Shown here one piece after another: positions 28,901-40,900 of a stretch of 64,000 bases of DNA (position 1 is its first letter; each line of letters begins with the position of its first letter). Below the pieces are notes generated by a model. It was not told the DNA's origin and did no database searches. It saw nothing but the letters and a program-made list of their open reading frames with translations. Location of the stretch: contig VWZW01004136.1 in the NCBI GenBank assembly GCA_013397115.1, positions 1,607,913-1,671,912 of the forward strand, given 5' to 3'. The position numbers and the translations under genes are program-made. The DNA comes from Edolisoma coerulescens (taxonomy: Eukaryota > Chordata > Aves > Passeriformes > Campephagidae).

Positions 28901-31900
28901 ATTATTTTAATATTAAGGTGCTACATCTATAGACAAGTGCTGACTTCTAATGGCAAACAGAAACATATTATTATACTTTTACAGGTTTTTTGTGTAATAC
29001 TTAATGGTACTCTGACACAAAACCCACAAATAATTTTATGTGGACCCATAGCTAATTAATGCTGTAATTTGCACCCTGAGGGACAGCAGATTTGCTCTGT
29101 GGGTCAGTTAGGAAGGGGTTGGTCCAGATGTATATATTTCAGCTATGAATTCACCTCTTTTCCCAGCTGAAGGCTGAACTTGCAACACTGGAAAATACAA
29201 AGATTGTATTGTATTGATCACACCTTGTTCTGCACATTTGCATGTGGTCTTGGCAGCACTGCACCAGGGCCCCTGCGATGAGGGGTTAAACACACCTCTG
29301 GAAGATTTACTAGTGGGTGACTTCCACAGGGTGTTTTTAGGTACTTTGTTTTAGTGACTAGTATTTCCCTCTCCAAAGTGCAAGAGGGAAATAGGCAGTA
29401 AGTAAAAATAAAAATCCATGGTGAATGAAGGGAAAGGAAGAGTTGTAGAACAAGAATGAGCTACTAAAGGAAGATTTCTCCTCTGGACAGGACCTCATGG
29501 CAGCCTAATACTGTGTTGCAAGTGCTGCATCAAGAAAGCTACAAGCAGGAAAAAACATGTAGTGGGCAACAGCTACTTGTAAGGAGTGCAGGAAGAGCCA
29601 GGTAGTCATCCTGGGGCTTGTCCCCAGAAACTTTTCTGTGCTCTGGACAAAATAGAACGCCTGAGAAAGGGTGAGGGCGAGCCAGGCTGCAAAATAGAAG
29701 GCAGTGGACAGGCAACATCTCCTCAGCAGGATGAAGACTACAATTGCTCATGGGTAACAAACTTAGAAATTCTGAAACATAAGGCTGGAAGTGGGGGAGA
29801 AGAAGACCTGCAATTGCTACTACAGTAATCTATTCAGATCTTTAAGCAAAGCAGTACCTACCTCCATCTACCAACATGTACATGCAAATGAGATGTGAGA
29901 TACAGGACATTTTGTATGGCCCCTTTTTCTGTGAAGTTTGTTTTAAAGACAGCAGTCATTGCAGCAGGAATTCCTAACTCTCAGTAGCCAAGCCTTACTG
30001 AGAAAGTGGCAATACTCTGCACAGTGCCATCAAAGGCTCAGTTTGCTTGGGTCTTGCTCTATCCACGGCCTGTAAGACTCTCTCAGCCCCAACTCAGAAA
30101 CCACTGCAGCAGGAGTTGGGTTCCCAGCAGTAACACAAGAACAGATTCTGCAGCTGGCATTGCTCAAAACCTAGACAAAGAGGGGTTTGTACACATGTTC
30201 TGCTTTCTGGAGGCAGCAAAGTGGGAATTATGACATACTGAATTCAGTTACTTAATTATCCAGCACTAGTGAATATATCAACTCCGGAGTCTGATTTTTT
30301 ACATCCTCTCCAAGCGTAAGAAAAATACATACATAAAGGGAACTGAGAGCAGTAGCTTATGGCAAAGACTAACACATGCTTATATAATGGTGCAGGAACT
30401 GGAAGTTCCCAGCTGTTCTGGAAAAAGAAAACATACTTTAGAAAGAGCTCCTAGAAAGGGAAAAACCTCTCCACTCCTTTTCCCACACACAATCTGTTAC
30501 TCAATGAGTTCATATTTTGGCAGCACCAGGGAAGGTGTTTCTCAGCTGCTGTCCCCAAACCCTCTCTGCTACAATGCAGAGCTCACTGAAGACAGCAAAA
30601 CTAGACACCCTAGCACAGCTACCCACGGCTGCCTGCCAGGCAAAACTATCAAGCTCTTCTTATTTGGAAGGGGCACCTCTTGACTGATTAGCAAAGGAAA
30701 TAGGACCAATAGGATTCCCTGACAATGGACAGGTATCCTATGCTGTGCATGTTTTGCAATGAGTAAATACAGGGACTGTAAAGTCATTTCCACCAGCTAC
30801 AAATTCTCTCCTGAACATTGTCACTGGACTAAGCCAAATTTTATATTGAGCCATAAAGAGTCCTTCAGGAAACCTTACCATGAGAATTTCACTGTAGAGA
30901 ACATATTCATGTAGAATGGGCAGCAGGTGTTCTGAGAGCCCTGCTATTCGCCTCTCCGTGGCCTTGCAGCAGCGGTCGATGCAGCCAGCAATGCCCTTCA
31001 GGGAGTCTGCTATGTCTTCTTCTGATGCCGACCACAGCGTGTGAATGGGGCCGTATTCCTTCATTTCATTAAAATAGTCTTAGGAGGAACACATACACAT
31101 ATTACTCTTTTGTTCATTAATAGATGTCTAAGTGATACTAACTGCAACTCCATATTTACCGTGAACTAAGCAAGAGACTGAGGCTAATGTTTAAATTTGC
31201 TCAAATGACCAAGATAAGTAAACTCCAGTTCATTGTTCATGAACAAACTAATCAATTAATGTACTATAATTAAGTAGCTTTGAGAAATCTATCAGCAAAA
31301 ATGCCGCAGTCATTTCACAATGACACACATACTCAGGCAGGCCTGAGGAGGTGCATTCAGACACCCAGTGACCTGCATTACTTCACATTGTCTGCACACA
31401 GAGCAACGGGAGCCATGGCCGCTGGTCTGACTTGCTGACTTCTACCGCCCTGAATTCCTCTGCTTCTTGGTAATAGCAGTGTTCCAAATACAGTCTCCGT
31501 TATTAAAACTAGAAGCTTTGTTATGTCCCAAAAGCTTCAGAAGAAACACTGAAGTTCACTCCTGCTCTGCAAATGTTATCTCCTTCAGCAGTTTTTATTC
31601 TTTTAAATACAGAGATAGCCTATGAATTACTTATGTCTCTAGACCAAATGATAATCCATAACCAGAGAGAAGGCCCACAAATCACTGAACCATTTGGTAG
31701 GGCGGAACATGGGCAAGCTGCAGTTCACAGGAGGATACTGTGAACACACTGGTCATGTATTGAAAACACAATTTTGTCACTACTAAATTTATAATGAAGG
31801 AATGTCCTAAGAAAGGTGAAAGCAGTCATGTGGCATGAAGAGTGCAATATTTACTTTGAGATTATTTGGACAAAAAAAGCCCCTCTAAGGAAGATGTAAT

Positions 31901-34900
31901 CAAGAATCCCACATTAAGGTACTGCAAGCAGGAATGTTCTCTGTATCAGAGCTATGCACAATTCCTATTCACAACTGTGAGGCTCTGCACACAAGTGTTC
32001 TGACAAGCGTTATTTGAAAAATCTAGAAAGAAGATATAACCTACAGCATTGGGGGGCATGTCAAAATTCTTAAGCTTTTCCAAGAAATATTTTGGTACTG
32101 ATACATTGAACGTACCTCAGACAGCTACTTTCACTGGAAGGAACAATATCAAAAGGAACTCTTTTCACCAACATGTATTTTTCTTTTATAACACCCTTTC
32201 ACTTCACTGAAGACACACTGAGATCTGATACTGCACAAAAAAGCTCAAGTACTCAGTTATTAACACAGTGCAGCTCTTCAAATAATATTATATAGGCAAG
32301 AAAATACTTCAAGTGCTGCCCCGTGGAAATTCTACTGAACAAGTATGGGCTGAGATCAGGATCATCTCAGAAAAGTCAGTAACTTAGCATTCCAACTAGG
32401 TGTGTGAACTCCACTTATTTAAGGAAAAAAACTAAGATTAAGCCATCCTTCTTGAGAAAACTCTAACAGGCACAGATTAGCATGACAAAAATTATGGCCA
32501 ACAGTAAAGCTATAAAAAAAATTAAAATCTACTTGGTCAACAGAAAAAAGGTGCAGAACAAAACTAAACAAAGAGAAGTTTAGAGATCTGGAATCAAGAC
32601 AGCTTCGTGTCATTATGAGATTGCACAGAAAACTGTACATTCCCTTGAAAGTTAAAAACCAAAGGTCATGCAGCTTTCCAAAAAGCACAAGTTAAAATAT
32701 AGCCATCCTTACAATATTTTCTTCTAAGTTCCTTCTAAGTAGCTGAATGACATGTTAAAAACTCTTCCTATTAAAAAATTACTCAAACTAACTTGAAGGT
32801 CTGTCAAAAACATGACCAGAAAGAAAAACATAGTACAAACATAAAAATCTCCCATTTTCCTTGCTTGCTGGAAAGAGTATTTTGCCTGCCACAATGAAAA
32901 CTAATTTACTTTTTAATTTCTTAAATCAATAAAACTGATACATGTTTTCTACTTACCCCTTTCTTCCTTGTAAATCCTATGAGCTATTTTATCTAGTAAG
33001 TTTATTTTCTGACTAAATGTTTCCATGTAATTGTTCATTTCTGTAAACATTTCAGGACGATTTTTAACTGCTCCTCTTACTGAGGATGCTACAGCTCTGA
33101 CGGTCTGTCCCATCCTGCTCAGCAAACCGGGACCCTGCTTCTTGTGTGAGGAGAGTTCCTAAAGACAGAACAAGCTCTGTTTACTGCCAGGTACTTTTGT
33201 TAATTCTCTGAAAATAATAAATAAAGCGCCTTTTTTTTTTTTTTAACAAAACTACGAACATAAACCTGTGTCTTTTTAGTGTACAAATCTTATAATTATT
33301 AGACCAGTGTCAGAACCATACCTGTCCTGCGCATTTATTAGCTAAGCCCTTCTGAGCAAACACAAGCATGCCATCTATGACAGTCTCACAAGAATGGTTG
33401 AAGATGGCAGAAAACCTTTACCCCTTCACTCCTCAGGGTGAGTTAGCTAGTTTGCAATTTAGCTTTTTGAACAGAAAAGCAGAGGTAATGATTGCAGAAA
33501 TAAGTCTTTGAAAAAAGGAGGCAATGTTCCTACTGGGGGAAGAATCCATCTATTTTTTTAGCTCTTTTTATACGTTGCTAGAATAATCTTTGCTGAAACT
33601 CAGAGGCATTCTTTTCTGAGTACAAAACTCCAATTTGCAACTGGGCACATCTTGCAACAATGCAACAGGAAAAGGCTGTATTTTTCTTTTACAAGATCAG
33701 TAAAACTTAAAAAAAAAAAGATGGAAAAGACAGTGCTGTGCCAAAACAGTAATTAATTAAAACCGCTGTTTTCCTCATAATCTTGGAAGCTTACAAGTGT
33801 ACCAAAAAACATGCAGAGTTGAAATACTAGGAATTTGCCACAAAAATCCAAAATGCAGTGACAAAAACAGCTTCGGAAGGTACAGCAATATTTATGGTCA
33901 TGTGCATGAACACCAAAACCACAGAAGAAAAGGTTAGCTCAGGTTATGAATATTCCATAAATCCCTGTCTGCTTCTGACACTTCCATAACAAGCCATGGG
34001 ATGACACTACTGAATACTGAACCAGGGAGGCTCCTCATTTACCCTACTAACGCAACATGTGGTTTCACACAACTGTAAATAAAAACAAAGTCATTTTACC
34101 CAGGCTTGTGCAGTAAGAAAAATTTTGAAGTCCTCATTAAAAGTTAAAGTTGGATGATCAGCAATACGGTTCAAAAATTTATGTAAAGCTTTTCTTCGAG
34201 TCTCAATGAATTCATCACTAAATCGTTCCACCATTCCCTTCATTATGAATTTTTCAGGCAACGGCTAAGGAAAAAAAGAAGATATATATTGCATAAATTG
34301 CATAATATTCAGGGTATTATAGCAGTTCTTCTGCTTACTAAAAAACATAGGTATACCTTGTAAAATCCACCATGCAATAACCCAAAAGCTATATAAAGTT
34401 ATCATATTCAACTAAGGTATACCATGGTTCTTGTAATACACAGGGCAGAAGAACATGAGTACAGCTAAGAAAGGACATAAATTACTGCAAATTACTGCAA
34501 ATGCCACAATTAAAAACCTAAGAAATACCTTCATGTGATTTTTGTCACATACATATAAAGCTAAGGCAAATAGGTTGGCTTAATGTTTGTGAAGCTTCAG
34601 AAGCTGAAGAAAGACCTCAAACACCTCTGTATAAAACTGGAGCCATCTTACAAACAAATAAAAATAACTTAAGTTTTAGCAAACAAACAGGAATAATCAG
34701 TGTTGGATGTGCTTCTTCAAGTTTGCTCTTCAACCAAAGGAAATCCTGGTATCGTCTTCGAACTTCATATTCACTGGAGTCAAATTCACCACGGGTTGTC
34801 TGAAAACCAAAAACAGAAAAAACAGGCTTAGGTTAGAATACCAGAAAAAAAGTTTTAGATTTTGGAGAAAACTGAGTACTTGAAAGGAATACATACATTC

Positions 34901-37900
34901 TATTTTGTCCCTGTTATTGGTTTGCTGTTATTTTAAAGAACAATGATCAACTCCTTGAAGAGTTAACACATCCTATTGTAGCAAGAAATCGAAGTTCTAT
35001 TGGGGAAAAAAAAAAAGAGCACTAAGCTGTACTTTGTGCTGTGACTTATTATCTTACCACAATGTTTCCAAATTATTGGAATAATTACTTTAGTGTGGCA
35101 TTGCCCTTTGAGCAATCACAGTTATGTTCATTACTTTTAGGGCACTTCTTTTAAAGTGATTAGTAATCTACAAGTGAGGAAAGTCCATTTTTTAGCACTC
35201 TGAACAAAGCCCAAAGAGCTGACATACGTCCTTGGGACCTGTGACATTACTCAACAATCCTCACATTCAAAACATGAAAACTTCAGCATTTCACAGCTAT
35301 AACACTTCCTGCAGTGCTTAATGGATTCTGTGGCCCATCATTGACTCCAGTTTTGCAGGCCCCTGTTAGAACTTGCCAATAAACCTTTAATGCCTACAAA
35401 AAATGCTTATTGCAAATCACAAAATTGTCAGATCGTGAGATTTATTTTACCACTACTCTGTCTTCTGGAGGCAAGCCACAAAGAGCCCATGTTTTCACTA
35501 AGGTGTGCTATTTAGCACTCATTGATGCACAGAGATTTATAATGTGATGCAAGTAAACTCCAAAAACCTCAAAACATGCTTTTGTAATCTAAACATTTTT
35601 GAGGCTTGAATAAAAATTTTTCAAGCTATGTGGGAGGAATGCTATTACTTTATCATCAACAACCAGCACTCCAAATTAAATATGATAAGAAGAGATAAAA
35701 AAAGGAAAAGCAATCCACCTTACAGCCCTTTCATACTTGCCTGAAGAAAAAATGTTCTCTCGTCTACAGAAACAGGCATAAAGTGAAAATTATTGCTAGC
35801 AACCTAACAAAGATAGCTCTCTTCCTACTCCTTAAATATTTTATGAGGAATTGATATCTCCTCTTATTTAAAGATGAATAATTCCCATTTGAAAATTTGC
35901 TTTTAAATGAATCTTTTAAAAAGAACTCAAAGTAAAATAAATTAACAGTGCAATTCTCAAGACGCAGCCTGCAGAATATTTGCTGGTAATCTCAGAAGAC
36001 CCGGCTGGTCTCACAAGGCTGACTTTCTTCCTTATTTCCTGTAAATAACTTGCATTCAGGACAACTAAAAATACACATAATTGTTTCCTAATACCACCTT
36101 TTCATTAGAGAATTGTGGCAGTTTCCTCAGAAATCACAGGCAACTCTAAATAGGAAGCAAACATCCATATGTTAATGGATGCTGCAATTAGAAAAGAATG
36201 GAATTGAAAGACTGTAGCAAGTAACATTTATGCAAGACGCAAGATTGGTAGTCTGTAAGTGATCCAAAAGTCATCAATATTTGTGCTAATATAGTGTCTT
36301 CAAAGTGTATCAGTCCTTTGGCTGTTTTCTGTTCCTGCTGAAGATCACAACAGAAAATGTTATTCTCTCATAGCACTCATTTTGCCATTGAAGAATTATT
36401 AACTATTTTCTCAACATAAAGAATCTAAGCACATGTGTATGCGGAATCACACTGAATTTTTTTCCATTATCTACCACACTTTCATGCAGTTTTAGTTGTC
36501 TATAACTCATGGCAAAATTAAGAGTAAAGTTTAAATTTAGTAATATCCCAGAGAATGGTGTGCAAGAAGAGTGAAAATGCCAATTGTTATCAAAGTAAGC
36601 CATTAAAGCCGGGAACAGATACTCACCTTTGTGACTACTCTGTATGTAATAAATGTTTCAATGGCTGTAATGTGGCTTTCAGGATCATCAACTGTAATGA
36701 AGAGATCTCTTAATTCTGGTCCATCTTCAAATTTATACTGGTTTATCATTGATGAGGGGGATATTGGCACTGAAGGGCTGAATGAGTTTACCTCAGCCAA
36801 AGATGTATCCTACAGATAAGACATGAGAACACCCACATCAATACATCTTTGTACACAAACACATCTCAGATGCTAAAATGGCAAGCTTTTAAATAATCTG
36901 ATAGAACAGATAAAACTTGGAGCAGATAAAAGATTATGTAGTACATAGCAAATCTATTATCCTTTTCAGTATTTGCTTTGGTGAGGATGTAAGAAATGAG
37001 ATTTATTCTAAAACGGATGAAAGAACAAAATACTACCATTTGAGAAGAATGTTATGCACAGCTAGAAAGAGAACTTGCCTACCAATAGTAAAATTAGTTA
37101 TGAACCAAGCACCCATTAATTGTGTAGGATACTTACCAGTTTTAATAAAATTGTTAGAAGCCAGTTACTGAGGACTTACGATGTTTGAATTATCTCTAAT
37201 TACCTGAACAGCACGGATAAAAAATGATGATTTAAAAAAAACAAGGCAAAATCCGAATCAGAATTTTTACCAGAACTGGATATTTCAGTTTGCATTTATT
37301 TTAAAATAAAAGTTGAAATAGAAAACAATTACAGGTACATATATTAATCTTTTTTTTTAAGGAAAACAGTAAGTAAGGATGCAGTACAAATTTGCTGCTT
37401 AATTTCTAAAAAAAAAGTCAAACCACTGTTTTGCTGAAGTGAAAAACCACTTTTTGATACCACTGACCACTTCCACACAACTCTTAAGAATATGTCCCCA
37501 TAGCAGCTGCTTCTGCAAGTGCATTCAGTGGTGCTCACTCAACTGCTGAGAAACGAGGTGGAAACTGGAAACAGGCAAGAAATCTCATTTTCTTCCTTAG
37601 ATGCAAGTCTGGGTGAGATCTACTAACCTAAAAATCTTGCAGGATACAGTTACTATGAAAATAAATTGAATTCACTAACTTCATGGAAGAGCATAACAAA
37701 TTAATAAATCATTAGAAATAATAGAGAAATTGAAATAAATCACTATATTTTAAATACCAAATACAGTATACGGCTTTTTTAATATACCCAATGTAAAGAA
37801 TTATTTTCATAACAAAGTTTAAAATTAATCCATTTTCTAGAAGTTTCCTAAAAGGGCAGTTGGACTACACTGACTACAAGTGGCAAAGAGTTGCCCTCTC

Positions 37901-40900
37901 CAGTGCCTTGTTAACTATGGAGGAAAGAGAAAAGGGATGTAGTTAAAGAGAAAACTGCTCAAATCCCAGGATTGGAGAAGTGCGAGTCCACACTAACTGG
38001 AGTCATGGCATCATCCCAAGGCTGATCTCACAGGAATGAAGAGCACCCCACTGCAGTGCTGCTGAGCTGAGGGAGAGTTTGAATTCAGCTGGATCAAAAC
38101 TTTCTCTGGAACACCTTATCTTGTTCTTTTTCTTTGGATTTATCAATGTATTACCACAAGTATGGAAGAGACATTTATACCAGGAATTATGCCCAGAAAG
38201 CGCTTCTGTACCAGTTCTCCTCCCATTACTTATGTTAAGTTCTTTGAACAGGGAGACAAAAAGCAACACAGAAGACTAAAGACAACACTTAAAATATTAC
38301 ATAGTGGCTTCCTTGTACACCTGTCAGTCATTTTACTTTTACTGAGTGTGTTTCTACAGGATTTCTATAAAGCCAGCACTATCCCGAGTGGTGCAGAATA
38401 AATAGAGCTGTTCTCAGAGCCCGCTAGCACTGGCTGCCCATGGTCTAGATGAAGAACGAGGACTGCTGGCTCAGAGAAGCCCATGCAATTCAAAGTGCTG
38501 AGACAATGGGAAATTTCCAGGGAAAGAAAAATGCACGTGAGCATGTAAGGGACTTGAATGGCCATATAATTTGAGGAGTAATGACTCTGCAAGGCCTAAA
38601 TTGGATCAAGGTAAATGTGTTTCATATTTTCTCATTTTCTATGGGGCATTAATGTCTTAATGTTTCATTCCTTCTTCTAGGTTGCTACTAAAAATTGCTC
38701 TATTCACGCAGGTGTCTGAAAGTATATTTTTATGTGGAAGGGCTTATGAATATGTGGTTGAGAAACAAAATATGGGCAATAAAAATCCACAGAATAAGCA
38801 AGTCTTTGGTTTTGTTTAATACAGCTCTAGTAGTCACGTGCACACAAATGAATGCATGTGAATTTTAAACAAGCATCTGTCTCTTTATCCTCAAGATACT
38901 TCAGGTTTACTTCCAGTAATTCTTGAAGTTCATGTGACCTAAGTCTGATGTCATCACAGAAACACAGTAAAAAAACCATGATAATTTTCTATACAGCTGT
39001 AATTTTGTGGCTGGAACTATGTTTTTGTGTGCATACAGATGAGAGCAGGAATTTTGTAGCACTGGAAAAACAGACAATTCTTCTAGCTCTTGGGTTGTGT
39101 AACCTTCTTCCTCTTCATCCATGCAAAGAGCATCAAGGCCCTGTCCCAGAAAACTGTCCTTTCCCACACCTCCCCCATCCCCACCAGTACCCCTTCTCTT
39201 TCCAAGCCCCTTCACTCCTGGCAGAGCAGCTGGCAGAGCTGTGTGTGCCAGTCCACAAACACGTTCATGTCTTTTGATGTACTGGCCAAGAGACCAAAGA
39301 GACAGAAAATCACTGAGCTCCTGGCAGTATGAGGGCTGTTTTCTGGGTCTCTTTTCTCTACTGCTTGCAGTTACCCTATCTCAGTCTCACGCTTGACTGC
39401 AATCAGTCAGTAAGACTCCAAAATACACAAGGGAAGGAAAACACTCATACAGCAGGAGCAACCTCAAAATAGGCTACACACACAGCTGAGACTGCAGCTC
39501 CTTGTAGAAGACACTAAGCCTGGGGGTTTGTCTAAACAATGCTCTCTCCCAGAGCACAGGTCCTTGACCCAAGGTTGCCTCTGTGCTCGCTCCATCCATC
39601 CATCCATCCATCCATCCATCCATCCATCCATCCATCCATCCATCCATCCATCCATCCATCCATCCCTCCATCCATCCCTCCATTCCTCCCAGCAAGGATC
39701 CACAGCTTGCAATAATTTGAAGCTCAGATCCAAAAACAGGTCTTGAGATAAAGGACATGGGGCAGAGTTAGACTTATAAGTGAATAGCTTGGTTGGTGGA
39801 GCATTCTTCAAAGAAGCAAAGACATTCAGGAAGACTGATTTATAAATGAATTTTTTGGCCAATAAACGATTCTGTCTCAAATCCTTGATGAACTTGAAAA
39901 AAAATCTTGAAGAAAAATTAGTGTCCATGCAATTCTGAAGTGGCATATACATCTTTTTCAAAAATACCATTAAGTTTTCTGTAATTATGAAATGCAGACA
40001 AACACTGTGAAACAGAGTTTGAAAGCAGAGGTGCTAAAGATTTTAAGTATTAACCAAACTGCTGACATCTTTGTCAATGCTACATACCAGTTATCAAGGA
40101 ATGCAAAGGATAACTGAACGGGTATTTGTGATATAGGCAGTACTCTATACTTTGAAGCTAAGGGAAGAAAGCAGGTTGAAAACATTGCATCTGTGTGACT
40201 CATAACTCAACTCCCAGAATTTGTCTCTGATGAAAAGAATTCAGAACTTTTTAAGGGGTAGTGGAAACTAGGATAAAGTGAAATGCACATCACATCATGA
40301 AATGCTTTATCAGAGCTGCTGAAGATGCTGGTCTGTAATATTTGAGATATGTCAGAGGCTACCAGGTCAACGGTTTATAACACTATCAGGTTAAACGTCT
40401 ATAGATTTTCATAAAATAAAAGCTCAGTGTTTACATTCTGAGTAATAACTTAGGGTATTGAGGTTGACAATTTTTAAGAATCTCATTTTTCACCATTTTG
40501 TTAGCTGGCACATTCCACTGCCTAGACTGAGAAAGATGAAGTTGACGAGAGTGGCAGGCACCGAGCTCTGCACGGCTGCTGCCGTCCCGCTTGGCCTGCA
40601 AAGGCTACACCACTACCTTCCACACACTGCAGGAGGAACCCCATTAAGATGCAATTTAAAACAAGGTAGTCCTGAAAGAGTATGTTATGGAAAAATTGGT
40701 TTTACAAAACTCAGTCCTAAGCTACATTTAGCCAGTCAGATTCCCTTGAATGTATGGAACATGAATAAATAGGGTGTAAAGCCCAAACAACCTCACAGGT
40801 TTTCATCAGCTCAAAAGATCAGATCTCAAATCGCATTTGAAAACAAACCATGAATTTCTGGTTGATATATATAACCACTACATGCAGGTGTCCAAGCTTT

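Larger units (their letters stand above)
27484..30878 (-). other. SNX7 intron 6
   Basis: 3.4 kb holding an ancient MIR-like SINE (28220-28345), a candidate CTCF-type site (28455-28468) and a two-copy 14-bp direct duplication at about 27903-27930. No nested gene. Confidence 0.9.

Noticed and set aside
39464..39970. 168-codon minus-strand frame with WMDG repeats
   Set aside because: Its open length comes from the ATCC microsatellite; the flanking residues show no family resemblance.
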